Source of the DNA: Akkermansiaceae bacterium
GTDB lineage: Bacteria; Verrucomicrobiota; Verrucomicrobiia; Verrucomicrobiales; Akkermansiaceae
Assembly (NCBI GenBank): GCA_903919975.1
Contig: CAIXKE010000023.1
Span: forward strand, 62,001-126,000
Direction: 5' to 3'
DNA: 64,000 nt
Positions within the stretch are counted from its first letter, which is position 1; each line of letters opens with the position of its first letter. The translations under genes and the position numbers were made by a program. Positions 15,908-29,393 of this stretch are shown here, one piece after another. The notes beneath the pieces are model-generated. The model had not been told where the DNA came from and ran no database searches. It saw only the letters and a program-made list of their open reading frames with translations.

Positions 15908-16816
15908 TCAGGGAATTCCGGCACTGCGGCGGATGAGTTCCACCAAGCGCCCCGCGGAGGCCGCGACGGTCGGGGCTAAGGCGGGACGAGCGTCCGGTTC
16001 CGCGGGGGTAACGAGCGGGCGGGTGGAAACGCGCACAGCGGGGAACCCCATTTCAAAAAGAATGCTGGCAAGGTCCACGTCCTCGCCGAGGCAAATCACC
16101 TCCGCGCCGTGAATTTTCCCCAATCCTTGGATCAGAGCGTCCGGCATAGTGGAGGCATCACGCGAACTGAACCAGAGGTCTTCACCCGCGCCCATGGCTT
16201 CCACGCAGAGCACGGATTTCGGGGAAACCGCCATTTGTTTGAATTTCGCGGCGGTTTCGAGCACCGGGGATTCCGGATCATTCGCATGGGGCAGGAAGAC
16301 AAAATGGACATTCACCCCGAGCGAATCGCCAGCCAAGGCTTGGGCGGCGGCGAGGGTGGCGGCAAGTCCCGTGGCATTGGCCTCGACTCCTGGCGAGCCG
16401 GGGCGACTGTCGTAGGATGCGAGCACCCAGACGGCGGGGAGCTCCGGTCTTTTTCCCTGCAGAGTGATTTGAATCAAGGGCCAATCCGCGGGGCCTCGCT
16501 CGCGACGGATGGCATAGCCGGTGTTGGTGGGGCCAAGCAATCCCTCGATCATCGAGGCGGCGCGGGTGAGGTTTTTTGCAGCGCTTTCGTTGTCTCCGTT
16601 GCGCTCGCCGATGATTTCGACGAGTTTTTTCAGATCGTCGGCGATCATCGGGATCGAAACGGATTGGGCGAATCGTTGTTGTTCCGCTTTGGCTTGTTCG
16701 CCCTCGCGATGGAGGAGAATCCAGAGAGTCACGCCCCCGGACGCCAGCAACCAGACGGGCAGGACGACCAGCAACACGGTCAGCCATTTCGGGCGTTTCG
16801 GCAGGTCGGAAGCCAT
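15908..16816 (-). CDS. Membrane-anchored M28-peptidase-like protein lacking metal ligands
   Basis: 302 residues from ATG 16816, whose A is also the last base of the pssA stop TGA; a GTG one codon earlier is the alternative. A cytoplasmic stub (MASDLPKRPKW) leads into one transmembrane helix (LTVLLVVLPVWLLASGGVTL), so the rest is probably outside the membrane. The body follows the M28 aminopeptidase fold (WVLASYDSRPGSPGVEANAT, then GLAATLAAAQAL). At the first metal motif the expected H-x-D reads S-Y-D, and the expected N-D is replaced by N-A-T. FLPHANDPESPV takes the place of the next block. It therefore looks like a pseudo-peptidase. It lies between pssA and kamA, which suggests an envelope role, but the function is unknown. 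Confidence 0.6.
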   Translation of the reverse strand: MASDLPKRPKWLTVLLVVLPVWLLASGGVTLWILLHREGEQAKAEQQRFAQSVSIPMIADDLKKLVEIIGERNGDNESAAKNLTRAASMIEGLLGPTNTGYAIRRERGPADWPLIQITLQGKRPELPAVWVLASYDSRPGSPGVEANATGLAATLAAAQALAGDSLGVNVHFVFLPHANDPESPVLETAAKFKQMAVSPKSVLCVEAMGAGEDLWFSSRDASTMPDALIQGLGKIHGAEVICLGEDVDLASILFEMGFPAVRVSTRPLVTPAEPDARPALAPTVAASAGRLVELIRRSAGIP

Positions 16817-17685
16817 CACGGTTCGGGTTTGGTCGAGTCTTCAGGTTGCAGTTCCTCGTCTGTCTCGAATTCCACTTCGATTTCCTTCCTCATTTTTTGG
16901 GAAATCCATGGGCGGACCATGCCGTAGATCAGATAGAGACTGAAAACCACGACCGGCATCACGTAACGGAATTGCACGGTGATGAAAATCAGTAGGATCG
17001 CGATGACGATGGCGCCCAAGTTTCCACGCGTCCGCCAATCGACTTTCTTGAAGCTCGGGTAGCGCACATCGCTGATCATCAACAAGGAAAGCCCGAGCAT
17101 AGCACCGCCGAGCACATATTTCCAATATCCGAGTTCGTGATCGTTCTGATGGAGATCGATGAGCAGGAAGGTCAACGAGGCGATGAAGCCGGCGGCCATC
17201 GGGATGGGAAGCCCTCGGAAATCGGTGGAAGCTCCGGGTTTTTTCGGCAGCGAGGCGAGGCAATTGAACCGCGCGAGCCGCATCGCGCCGCAAACCAAAT
17301 AGATCAGAGCAATGCCCCAGCCGATGTTGCCAAGCGGGAACAGCACGGCTTTAGACAAGAGCATCGCCGGGGCCATGCCGAAGGAGATGATGTCAGCGAG
17401 TGAATCAAATTCCTGACCGAAGGGGGATTCCTGACCGCCGAGACGGGCGAGCCGGCCATCTAGCAGATCGAAAAAGCACGAGCCGAAAATCAACAAGATG
17501 GCGTATTCATAATACGGTTTGACGTGTTCGTAATATTCTTTGGGCGGGATCTTGGCGTTTCCGACTTCCAGCAAGCCGCGGAAAATCATCAGCACTGCGA
17601 AAAATCCACAGGCGAGATTGCAGGCCGTCATGAGATTCGGCAGAAAATAGATTTTGGGTTCGTCAGGATCGCGTGCCTTCGACAT
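16816..17685 (-). CDS. pssA: CDP-diacylglycerol--serine O-phosphatidyltransferase
   Basis: 289 residues, an integral membrane enzyme that joins CDP-diacylglycerol and serine to give phosphatidylserine, the precursor of phosphatidylethanolamine. The CDP-alcohol phosphotransferase signature is complete: D76-G77-x2-A80-R81-x8-G90-x3-D94-x3-D98, in LLDGRLARLGGQ and FGQEFDSLADIISFG. PNLMTACNLACGFFAV at residues 16-31 is the usual first helix of PssA. About six to seven further hydrophobic segments follow, and the C-terminus is acidic. It is the first gene of a leftward group with the M28-like gene (one-base overlap) and kamA. No psd gene is in the window. Confidence 0.9.
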   Translation of the reverse strand: MSKARDPDEPKIYFLPNLMTACNLACGFFAVLMIFRGLLEVGNAKIPPKEYYEHVKPYYEYAILLIFGSCFFDLLDGRLARLGGQESPFGQEFDSLADIISFGMAPAMLLSKAVLFPLGNIGWGIALIYLVCGAMRLARFNCLASLPKKPGASTDFRGLPIPMAAGFIASLTFLLIDLHQNDHELGYWKYVLGGAMLGLSLLMISDVRYPSFKKVDWRTRGNLGAIVIAILLIFITVQFRYVMPVVVFSLYLIYGMVRPWISQKMRKEIEVEFETDEELQPEDSTKPEP

Positions 17686-17771
17686 GGCGGGAAGCTATTT
17701 GATCGCGAGCAGTTTGGAAACAACGGAAAATCCCGGCGTGCCATCGAAAATCCGAATGCTATCGTGCCGCC

Positions 17772-18311
17772 ATGCAGCCGACCGATCTTTCCGCCGACAC
17801 GCCGATGGGCGTGCTTCTTGATACACTTCCCGGGGCAAAGCGAGCCTTGTTCGCCCGTTACCACCTCGGCGGATGCCAGAGTTGCGCGTTTTCCAACGAT
17901 GAGACGCTCGCCGAACTTTGCGCGCGCTCCGAGTTGCCGACCCACGAGGTGCTGGAACATTTGCTCGCCAGCCACGTCCATGATTCGGCCATGTTGATCG
18001 AGCCCGCCGCCGCATTCTCCAAGCTCGCGAAATTCCGTTTGATCGATCTCCGCACGCGTGAGGAATACGAAGCGGTGGTCATCGCCGGAGCGGAATTTTT
18101 CACGCAAGAACTCCAGCAACAACTTTTCGCAGGTGATCCGGACACCCCGATCCTACTTTACGACCACAGCGGGAAAAACGTGCTCGATCAGGTCGCTTGG
18201 TTTCGCGGGCACGGGCTGAAGGAATGTTATGGATTGCGGGGCGGCATCGATGCTTGGAGCCGCGAAGTGGATTCTACGGTTCCGCGTTACCGGATCGAAT
18301 TAGAAGAATAG
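17772..18311 (+). CDS. DUF1858-like plus rhodanese-like protein without catalytic Cys
   Basis: 179 residues in two parts. Residues 1-70 have a small helical domain with GGCQSCAF (Cys35, Cys38), like the DUF1858/DUF542 domains with a redox Cys pair. Residues 85-170 form a rhodanese fold (FRLIDLRTREEYEAVVIAGA, LRGGIDAWSREVD). Where active rhodaneses carry the sulfur-accepting Cys (C-x-x-G-x-R-S), this one has YDHSGKN, with Asp131 at that position, so it is probably inactive as a sulfurtransferase. Such domains often act as binding or regulatory modules. It is a single gene, divergent from pssA across an 86-base spacer; both promoters should lie there. The function is unknown. Confidence 0.7.
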   Translation: MQPTDLSADTPMGVLLDTLPGAKRALFARYHLGGCQSCAFSNDETLAELCARSELPTHEVLEHLLASHVHDSAMLIEPAAAFSKLAKFRLIDLRTREEYEAVVIAGAEFFTQELQQQLFAGDPDTPILLYDHSGKNVLDQVAWFRGHGLKECYGLRGGIDAWSREVDSTVPRYRIELEE

Positions 18312-18371
18312 GAGGAATAGGATGGAAGTTTAGAGCGCTTTAAGAAATCTCGTAGCCACGGTGATGGAATC

Positions 18372-18444
18372 GTGGCGGCGGTTTTTAACCGCCAAGCCTC
18401 TCTTTCTACATGTATTTGGCATGGCGGTTGAAAACCGCCGCCAC
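18372..18444. repeat. Large imperfect palindrome (REP/MITE-like)
   Basis: Inverted arms of 23 bases, GTGGCGGCGGTTTTTAACCG plus CCA at 18372-18394 and the complement at 18422-18444, with one mismatch and a 27-base loop. It lies between the ends of two converging genes (rhodanese-like and rpoC). It is not a simple terminator because it lacks a T-run on either side; its size fits a mobile palindromic repeat. Confidence 0.8.
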
Positions 18445-18482
18445 ATTTTTGCAGCCACACAATTTCTGAAAATACTCTAAAC

Positions 18483-18511
18483 AAAAAAAGAGGGGGCACG
18501 CATGCCCCCTC
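18483..18511 (-). terminator. Intrinsic terminator of the rpoBC operon
   Basis: On the minus strand a perfect 9-bp stem, GAGGGGGCA / TGCCCCCTC with a 4-base loop (18490-18511), is followed directly by seven T. It lies 35 bases past the rpoC stop. Confidence 0.92.
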
Positions 18512-18545
18512 CCCTTGTGATTGAATGTCCTGTCAGGCCTGTAAA

Positions 18546-21500
18546 TCAGGCGGTGGCGACGTCTTCGTCATCCTCGATGGATTCCGGAGTGTGGACCACT
18601 GGCTCGGGCTCCTCGACGGTGAACTCGAACTCCGAATCGCGGTGGCACGGGAAGCCGGTGCCGGCCGGAATCAGGTGACCCATGATGACGTTTTCTTTGA
18701 AGCCTGTGAGGTAATCGACTTTGCCCAAGGTCGCCGCTTCGGTGAGGACACGGGTGGTGTCCTGGAAGGATGCGGCGGAGATGAACGATTCGGTTTCCAG
18801 CGAGGCCTTGGTGATGCCAAGTAGGACGGGTTCCGCTTCGGCGGGCTTACCGCCGTTGGCGATGATCGCCTGATTGACCAGCTTGAAGTTGGTGCGGTCG
18901 ATTTGGTCGCCCCAGAGCCACTGATCGGCATCGCCGGGATCGGTGATCTTCACCTTGCGCAGCATCTGACGGATGATGACTTCGATGTGCTTGTCATTGA
19001 TTTCCACGCCTTGGACGCGGTAAACGGACTGCACTTCGTTGACCAAGTGCTCCTGGAGTTCCTGAGCACCGCAGGCTTCGAGCAAGTCTTCCGGAGACAC
19101 GGGGCCTTCGGTGATTTGATCGCCGCGTTTCACCTTGTCGCCATCGGTGACGATGATGTGCTTGCCCATAGGGACCAAGTGATCCTGTTGCTCGCCGGTC
19201 TCGGCGTGGGTGACGACGACGCGCTTCTTACCACGAACGTTGGTGCCGAAGGAAACTTCGCCCTCAATCTTGGAAATAACGCAGGAATCCTTGGGCTTGC
19301 GGGCTTCGAAAAGCTCGGCAACACGTGGCAGACCACCAGTGATGTCCTTGGTGCGCGCGACCTTGCGGGGAGTCTTGGCGAGCTGGATACCACCGGTGAC
19401 GATCTGGCCTTCCTTGACGGAAAGGTGAGCGCCGACGGGGATCGAGTAGCTGGCTTTCACTTCCTTGGTCTTCTCATCCAAGATGACGACTTGCGGGTGA
19501 AGGTCTTCCTTGTGCTCGGTGACGACCATGCCCTTTTTGCCGGTTTCTTTGTCCGTTTCGTTGGTCACGGTGATGCCGGAAATCATGTCGCGGAATTCGA
19601 CCTTGCCGGCCTTTTCCGTGAGGATGGGCACGTTGTAAGGATCCCAAGTGACGACGGTATCGCCCTTCTTCACATCCTCGCCATCCTTGATGGAGATAAT
19701 GGAACCGATGACAATGATATGGCTTTCCAGTTCAAGACCGGCCTTGTCGCGGATCGAGACCGAGCCGTTTTTGTTGAGCACAACCCAAGTGCCATCGGCT
19801 GCCTGAACGGTGCGGAGGTCCTTGTAAACGAGGCGTCCGGTGTTCTTGATCTTGATGATCGGCTGCTTGAATGTGGCGGCGGCCACACCACCGACGTGGA
19901 AGGTCCGCATGGTGAGCTGGGTGCCGGGCTCGCCGATCGACTGAGCGGCGATGATGCCGACCGCTTCCCCGATTTTCACCGGCAAGCCGGTGGCGAGGTT
20001 GAGGCCGTAGCAATTCGCGCAGCAACCGCGCTCGGATTCGCAGGTGAGGACCGAGCGGATCTTGAGGGTGATAACACCGATGCGCTCGATGGCCTTGGCT
20101 TGCTTCTCGTTGATGACGTCATCGACGTTGACCAGGATTTCTCCGCTAACGGGATCCTTGATGAGTTCGCAGGAAACGCGGCCGTAAATGCGGGTTTCCA
20201 GCGAAGCGGATTCTTCATCGCCGTCCATAATGGCTGCCACGGAAATACCGTTGGCAGTGTTGCAATCCTGTTGGGTGATGATGACGTCCTGCGCCACATC
20301 GACGAGCTTGCGGGTCATGTATCCGGAGTCCGCAGTTTTGAGCGCGGTATCGGACAGACCCTTACGGGCGCCGTGAGTGGAGATGAAGTATTCGAGCACC
20401 GAGAGTCCTTCGCGGAAGTTCGAAATAATCGGGCGCTCAATGATCTCACCGGAGGGCTTGGCCATGAGGCCGCGCATACCGCCGAGCTGTTTGATCTGGG
20501 ATTTGTTACCCCGCGCACCGGAATCGACCATCATGAAGAGTGGCGATGCCTTTTCCTTGCCTTCGTTGAACTCGATCTTGCGATAAAGCGCATTGGCGAT
20601 GGTGTCGGTGGCACCGGTCCAAACGTCGACGACTTTCTGATAGCGCTCGCCGTCGGTGATGACGCCGTTGCGGTATTGTTTGGTGACCTTGTCGACTTCT
20701 TCGTAAGCCTTGGCGATGACTTCCTTTTTCTCTTCGGGAATGACCATGTCCACGATTCCGATGGAAGTGCCCGAGCGGGTGGCTTCCTTGAAACCGAGAA
20801 CCTTGAGGTCATCGAGGACCTCGACGGTTTTCTTCTTACCGGAGACCTGATAGCAGCGCCAAATGATATCGCCGATCTGCTTCTTGCCGACGTTGTGATT
20901 GATGAAACCGACGCCCGAGGGCCAGATTTCATTGAAGCGAACGCGGCCGGGAGTGGTCTCGATGATCTTGCCTTGGCGGAGTGCCGCTTCGAGCGGGCTG
21001 AGTTCCTTGCGGTCTTTGGCGGACAGTTCTTCGCCCTTGTAGCCGAAGACCGATTCTTTGCCGTGATCGGGGTTACGAATGCGGATCCACTGGTGATAAC
21101 CGATCTTGCGTGAGGCGATGGCGAACTCGACTTCCGAGGAGTTTTCAAACAAGGGCATGTGCTCTTGTTTCTCGCGGTCCTTAGCGGTGCGAACGGGAGC
21201 CCAGGTCAGGTAGTAGGTGCCGAGAATGATATCCTGCGAGGGCACCGTGATCGGGCGACCGGAGGCAGGCGAGAAGATGTTGTTAGGAGCCAACATCAAT
21301 TGGCGGCACTCCATCTGAGCTTCGATCGAGAGCGGCACGTGCACGGCCATTTGGTCACCATCAAAGTCCGCGTTGTAGGCGGTACAAACAAGCGGGTGAA
21401 CGCGGATGGCCTCACCTTCGATGAGTTTCGGCTCGAAGGCTTGGATCGAAAGACGGTGGAGCGTGGGAGCGCGGTTTAGAAGGATCGGGTGACCCTTGGT

Positions 21501-22757
21501 GACTTCTGCTAGAATATCCCAGACTTCGGTCGTCTTGCGGTCGATCATCTTCTTGGCCGAGCGCACAGTGTGGCAATAGCCAAGCTCCTTGAGGCGGCGG
21601 ATGATGAAGGGTTCGAACAAAGTGAGGGCCATCTTCTTGGGAAGACCGCACTGGCCGAGCTTGAGGTCCGGACCGACGACGATGACGGAACGGCCGGAGT
21701 AATCGACGCGTTTTCCGAGAAGATTCTGACGGAAACGTCCACCCTTGCCCTTGAGCATGTCGGAAAGCGACTTCAACGGGCGGTTGCCGGCACCGGTGAC
21801 GGCGCGGCCGTGGCGGCCGTTATCGAAGAGTGCGTCAACGGCTTCCTGGAGCATCCGCTTTTCGTTGCGGATGATGACTTCCGGCGTTTTGAGGAGCAGG
21901 AGGTTCTTGAGGCGGTTGTTGCGGTTGATGACGCGACGATAGAGGTCGTTGAGGTCTGAAGTGGCGAAACGGCCGCCTTCGAGTGGCACCAACGGACGAA
22001 GGTCCGGCGGGATCACGGGAAGCACGGTTTGGATCATCCACTCGGGACGCGACTTGGATTGCGCGAAACCTTGGGTGATTTTGAGACGCTTCGAGAGCTT
22101 CTTCTTGTTCTGCTTCGAGCGGGTGGTTCCGAGTTCCTCTTCGAGTTGCACAGTGAGTTCTGCGAGGTTTGCCTGTTTGAGCAAATCCATGATCGCCTCG
22201 GCACCCATGCCGGCTTGGAACGAGCCGTCGCCGTAGGTGTCTTCGGCTTCGCGCAATTCGTTTTCGGTGAGGAGTTGGCCGCGTTCGAGAGCGGTGTTGC
22301 CGGGCTCGGTGACGACGTAATCTTCGTAGTAGATCACGCGCTCAAGTTGGCGTGCGCTCATATCGAGCATCAGGCCGATGCGTGATGGCATGCACTTGTA
22401 GAACCAGATGTGGGAAACCGGCACGGCCAATTCGATGTGGCCCATGCGCTCGCGACGGACGCGGCTGAGGGTCACTTCAACACCGCAGCGGTCGCAAACG
22501 ACGCCTTTGTGCTTGATGCGTTTGTATTTGCCGCAGGCGCATTCCCAGTCACGGGTGGGACCGAAGATCCGCTCGCAGAAGAGGCCGCCTTTTTCGGGCT
22601 TGAAGGTCCGGTAGTTGATGGTTTCCGGGTTCTTCACCTCGCCCTTGGACCAGGATCGGATGATTTCCGGAGATGCTACGATGATGGAGACTTGATCGAA
22701 GGCCTCTGGGCGCTCGTCCACACCGAATAGTTCGCGAAGGTTGTTATCGACACTCAT
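18546..22757 (-). CDS. rpoC: DNA-directed RNA polymerase subunit beta'
   Basis: 1403 residues, full length. It forms half of the polymerase active cleft. Visible landmarks in order: the N-terminal zinc site ([20 protein letters not shown]), the lid/rudder region after [20 protein letters not shown], the catalytic Mg loop [17 protein letters not shown], the bridge-helix and trigger-loop region ([25 protein letters not shown]) and the second zinc site ([13 protein letters not shown]). The C-terminal tail is acidic ([13 protein letters not shown]). It starts 44 bases after rpoB and ends just before a strong terminator, so it is the last gene of the operon. Confidence 0.97.
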   Translation of the reverse strand: MSVDNNLRELFGVDERPEAFDQVSIIVASPEIIRSWSKGEVKNPETINYRTFKPEKGGLFCERIFGPTRDWECACGKYKRIKHKGVVCDRCGVEVTLSRVRRERMGHIELAVPVSHIWFYKCMPSRIGLMLDMSARQLERVIYYEDYVVTEPGNTALERGQLLTENELREAEDTYGDGSFQAGMGAEAIMDLLKQANLAELTVQLEEELGTTRSKQNKKKLSKRLKITQGFAQSKSRPEWMIQTVLPVIPPDLRPLVPLEGGRFATSDLNDLYRRVINRNNRLKNLLLLKTPEVIIRNEKRMLQEAVDALFDNGRHGRAVTGAGNRPLKSLSDMLKGKGGRFRQNLLGKRVDYSGRSVIVVGPDLKLGQCGLPKKMALTLFEPFIIRRLKELGYCHTVRSAKKMIDRKTTEVWDILAEVTKGHPILLNRAPTLHRLSIQAFEPKLIEGEAIRVHPLVCTAYNADFDGDQMAVHVPLSIEAQMECRQLMLAPNNIFSPASGRPITVPSQDIILGTYYLTWAPVRTAKDREKQEHMPLFENSSEVEFAIASRKIGYHQWIRIRNPDHGKESVFGYKGEELSAKDRKELSPLEAALRQGKIIETTPGRVRFNEIWPSGVGFINHNVGKKQIGDIIWRCYQVSGKKKTVEVLDDLKVLGFKEATRSGTSIGIVDMVIPEEKKEVIAKAYEEVDKVTKQYRNGVITDGERYQKVVDVWTGATDTIANALYRKIEFNEGKEKASPLFMMVDSGARGNKSQIKQLGGMRGLMAKPSGEIIERPIISNFREGLSVLEYFISTHGARKGLSDTALKTADSGYMTRKLVDVAQDVIITQQDCNTANGISVAAIMDGDEESASLETRIYGRVSCELIKDPVSGEILVNVDDVINEKQAKAIERIGVITLKIRSVLTCESERGCCANCYGLNLATGLPVKIGEAVGIIAAQSIGEPGTQLTMRTFHVGGVAAATFKQPIIKIKNTGRLVYKDLRTVQAADGTWVVLNKNGSVSIRDKAGLELESHIIVIGSIISIKDGEDVKKGDTVVTWDPYNVPILTEKAGKVEFRDMISGITVTNETDKETGKKGMVVTEHKEDLHPQVVILDEKTKEVKASYSIPVGAHLSVKEGQIVTGGIQLAKTPRKVARTKDITGGLPRVAELFEARKPKDSCVISKIEGEVSFGTNVRGKKRVVVTHAETGEQQDHLVPMGKHIIVTDGDKVKRGDQITEGPVSPEDLLEACGAQELQEHLVNEVQSVYRVQGVEINDKHIEVIIRQMLRKVKITDPGDADQWLWGDQIDRTNFKLVNQAIIANGGKPAEAEPVLLGITKASLETESFISAASFQDTTRVLTEAATLGKVDYLTGFKENVIMGHLIPAGTGFPCHRDSEFEFTVEEPEPVVHTPESIEDDEDVATA

Positions 22758-22801
22758 GTTGTTAGTAACGTTTTAGGTCAGGTTAGGGTTCGCGGTTTAA
22801 A

Positions 22802-26749
<3,948 letters not shown>

Positions 26750-26896
26750 GGCGTTGTGTGGTATTCTAATGACAAATTGAGCCCGAGCCGCGAACGGTCT
26801 CAGGCAGGGTGGATCTTAAGCGTTGGATAGATGGGTCGGAATCGGCGCGAAACACGGTTTGGAATATCAGAATTTCGCGCCGATCACGACGGAAGA

Positions 26897-26924
26897 TCCC
26901 GGGATGGATTGCGCCATCCCGGGA
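26897..26924. promoter_or_regulatory. Perfect 11-bp hairpin in the rplL-rpoB spacer
   Basis: TCCCGGGATGG (26897-26907), loop ATTGCG, CCATCCCGGGA (26914-26924). It lies 15 bases past the rplL stop. Read leftward it has no T-run after it, so it is not a full intrinsic terminator. In many bacteria this spacer holds an attenuator or RNase III site that lowers rpoBC output relative to the ribosomal proteins; that role is inferred here. Confidence 0.65.
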
Positions 26925-26939
26925 AAAATCCGGTGATTG

Positions 26940-27311
26940 TTACTTGAGCTCGATTTTGGCACCAGCCTCTTCGAGTTTCTTCTTGGCGGTTTCGGCAGCA
27001 TCCTTGGCAACGCCTTCGAGGACCTTGGCAGGAGCGCTTTCGACGAGCTTCTTCGCGTCGGCGAGACCGAGACCAGGAGCGACTTCGCGCACCGCCTTGA
27101 TGACGGCGATCTTGTTCGCACCGCATTCGGTGATGACGACGTCGAATTCGGTTTTCTCTTCGACTGCTTCAGCAACTGCGGCAGGACCGGCGGCAACAAC
27201 AGCTGCAGCGGCGGAAACGCCCCAAGTTTCTTCAAGTTTTTTAACGAGATCGACAGCTTCCAGAACGGTGAGCTTGCCGAGTTCTTCTACGAGTGTATCA
27301 ATATTAGCCAT
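26940..27311 (-). CDS. rplL: Ribosomal protein L7/L12 (bL12)
   Basis: 123 residues from ATG 27311, chosen because [20 protein letters not shown] is the usual N-terminus and AAGGA lies upstream; 28 further open codons have no family match. An Ala-rich hinge (residues about 34-50) joins the N-terminal dimerisation domain to the C-terminal factor-binding domain ([40 protein letters not shown]). It forms the ribosomal stalk with L10 and recruits EF-Tu, EF-G and other GTPases. It is the last ribosomal gene before rpoB. Confidence 0.96.
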   Translation of the reverse strand: MANIDTLVEELGKLTVLEAVDLVKKLEETWGVSAAAAVVAAGPAAVAEAVEEKTEFDVVITECGANKIAVIKAVREVAPGLGLADAKKLVESAPAKVLEGVAKDAAETAKKKLEEAGAKIELK

Positions 27312-27449
27312 TTTGTTTTTTCCTTGTTCGGTATCGTCGCCTCCGGAGCCTCCGGAGATTTCAGTGCGGCAGCCGCCGCCCCGACGAGGAACCATTGTGG
27401 GTTCAGGCGGAAGCGGGAGACGCCGACGCCATCCATTCAGAGTGTTAGT

Positions 27450-28025
27450 TTATTCCGCAGCGGCTTCGACCGGAGCAGCAGCTTCTTCGGCAACTGGGGC
27501 GGTTTCGGCTTGGGCGGCAGGAGCGGTTTCTTCCTTCGGGCTCGAATCGCCGTCCGGACTGAATTTGTTGTGAACGATGCGAGCGATCCGAGTCGCCGGT
27601 TCGAGGATCGTTCCCAAGAGTTGGGAAAGAACCGCTTCGCGGGATGGGATGTCAGCGATGGCCCTGAGTTTTTCGGCATCGAGCACGGCATTGCCAAGTA
27701 GGCCGACTTTCATCTCCGGCTTTTTGAATTCCTTTTCGAAATTCTTGATCGCCTTGGCGGCAGCAAACACCTCGCTATCGCCCATGACGAAAGCGGTTTG
27801 GCCGACGAGGCCTTCACCGATGTCCGGCAGGCCGGCTTCGGTCAGGACCTTGCGCATGTAGCTGTTTTTGGCGACGGTGCAGCGGGCACCACCGGCATCG
27901 AGACGATTGCGGAGCTCGGTGAATTGCTTCACGGTGAGGCCGGTGTAATCGATGACGATCAGGTAGGGCGACGCGTTGACGCGGTCCAGCAGGCCGTTGA
28001 TGATGATTTTCTTATCGGGATTCAT
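27450..28025 (-). CDS. rplJ: Ribosomal protein L10 (uL10) with an extended Glu/Ala tail
   Basis: 191 residues; it anchors L7/L12 to the large subunit and usually represses its own operon. NPDKKIIINGLLDRVNASPY and LIVIDYTGLTVKQFTELR are family-typical, as are ARCTVAKNSYMRKVLTEAGL and the L7/L12-binding helix region near VLSQLLGTILEPATRIARIV. The family is usually about 165-175 residues. Here an extra tail of about 30 residues, almost only Ala, Glu and Pro (EETAPAAQAETAPVAEEAAA), follows the usual end. It starts 18 bases after rplA and is 138 bases from rplL. Confidence 0.95.
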   Translation of the reverse strand: MNPDKKIIINGLLDRVNASPYLIVIDYTGLTVKQFTELRNRLDAGGARCTVAKNSYMRKVLTEAGLPDIGEGLVGQTAFVMGDSEVFAAAKAIKNFEKEFKKPEMKVGLLGNAVLDAEKLRAIADIPSREAVLSQLLGTILEPATRIARIVHNKFSPDGDSSPKEETAPAAQAETAPVAEEAAAPVEAAAE

Positions 28026-28043
28026 GGTCGTTGGCGTGCTGGG

Positions 28044-28751
28044 TTAGGCGGAAGCTTTGGTGTAGGTGGCAGCTTCCAGCGGGATGCCGGGAAGCATGGT
28101 CGCCGCGAGAGTGACCGCTTGAATGTAGTTGCCTTTGGCGGATGCGGGCTTGGCGCGGACGACGCCGTCCACGAAGGAGCGGGCGTTTTCAGCGAGTTGT
28201 TCGGGTTCGAAGGAGGTTTTGCCGATCGAGCCCGAAACGTTGCCGTTTTTGTCGAGTTTGAAGTCGATGCGGCCGGCCTTCACTTCGCGGACCGCCTTGG
28301 CGGTATCGTCGGTGACGGTTCCGGTTTTCGGGTTCGGCATCAAGCCGCGCGGTCCGAGGACGCGGGCGATTTTCCGAACTTCGGTCATGGCGTCCGGAGT
28401 GGCGATGGCGGAATCGAAATCGGTGAAGCCGTCCTGAACTTTTTTGATCAGGTCTTCATAACCGACGAACTCGGCACCAGCTGCGAGGGCCGCTTCAGCA
28501 GCAGCGCCTTGGGCGAAGACGGCGACGCGGACATTCTTACCGGTGCCGTGCGGCAGTGAGACAGAACCGCGGACCATTTGGTCGCTCTTTCGTGGGTCCA
28601 CGCCGAGATGGAACGAAAGAGTGACGGTCGGGATGAATTTAGGCGCCGGGAATTGCTTCACGGTGCTGATTGCGTCGTTCAGGGAGTAGCTCTTGCCGGA
28701 TTCGACGAGGGCTGCTGCCTTTTGGTAGCGTTTGCTGCGATGTTTGGCCAT
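28044..28751 (-). CDS. rplA: Ribosomal protein L1 (uL1)
   Basis: 235 residues, normal length. L1 forms the mobile stalk at the E site and in many bacteria represses translation of the L11-L1 mRNA. Typical blocks: MAKHRSKRYQKAAALVESGK, HLGVDPRKSDQMVRGSVSLP, the signature GRIDFKLDKNGNVSGSIGK near the end, and GLMPNPKTGTVTDD in the middle. It lies between rplK (132 bases upstream) and rplJ. Confidence 0.96.
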   Translation of the reverse strand: MAKHRSKRYQKAAALVESGKSYSLNDAISTVKQFPAPKFIPTVTLSFHLGVDPRKSDQMVRGSVSLPHGTGKNVRVAVFAQGAAAEAALAAGAEFVGYEDLIKKVQDGFTDFDSAIATPDAMTEVRKIARVLGPRGLMPNPKTGTVTDDTAKAVREVKAGRIDFKLDKNGNVSGSIGKTSFEPEQLAENARSFVDGVVRAKPASAKGNYIQAVTLAATMLPGIPLEAATYTKASA

Positions 28752-28883
28752 TTTGGTATTGGTTTTGCAGTTCGTTCGGAAATTGCGGATTGCGTTTCCC
28801 TCCTGCGGGTGCCGTGGGCGTTTAGGCCTTTGGCTGAGAATTTGAGAAAAGAGAATTGTGGGCGAGACGCCAACGCTCCTTGA

Positions 28884-29312
28884 TTACATGCCTTCGATTT
28901 CGAGGCCCATCTGGCGGGCGGTGCCGGCGAGGATGCGGCATGCGGCTTCCGGGTCCTTGGTGTTGAGGTCGGGCATCTTGATTTTGACGACCTCCATCAA
29001 CTGAGCCTTGGTGATTTTACCCACCTTTATTTTGTTCGCTTCCTTGGAGCCTGATGCGAGACCAGCGATCTTCTTGAGGAGATTGCCGGCGGGTGGCTTT
29101 TTGGTGATGAATGAGAAGGACTTGTCCTTGTAAACCGAGATCACGACGGGAAGCACGTCACCCGCTTGGCTCTGGGTGGCGGCGTTGAATTCCTTACAGA
29201 ATCCCATGATGTTGACGCCAGCTTGACCGAGGGCAGGACCGACGGGTGGTGACGGGTTGGCGGCTCCGGCTTTGATCTGGAGCTTGATGATTTTGACGAC
29301 TTCCTTGGCCAT
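28884..29312 (-). CDS. rplK: Ribosomal protein L11 (uL11)
   Basis: 142 residues, normal length. It binds 23S rRNA at the GTPase-associated centre together with L10/L12. [20 protein letters not shown], then [20 protein letters not shown] is the family N-terminus with the conserved proline helix (thiostrepton region), followed by [18 protein letters not shown] and the C-terminal rRNA-binding domain. It starts 81 bases after nusG. Confidence 0.97.
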   Translation of the reverse strand: MAKEVVKIIKLQIKAGAANPSPPVGPALGQAGVNIMGFCKEFNAATQSQAGDVLPVVISVYKDKSFSFITKKPPAGNLLKKIAGLASGSKEANKIKVGKITKAQLMEVVKIKMPDLNTKDPEAACRILAGTARQMGLEIEGM

Positions 29313-29393
29313 GATGAATGCTTTGTTACGTTCGGGAGAGGGGTGGTAGGGTAAACCTGAGTTACTGAAAAGCTGAAATACTAAAATCTGCGA

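Noticed and set aside
18903-21113. A 736-codon open frame on the plus strand
   Set aside because: It is antisense to rpoC in a GC-rich gene whose third-position bias keeps the opposite frame open; composition (Asp/Gly/Val/Leu runs) is typical of such shadows.
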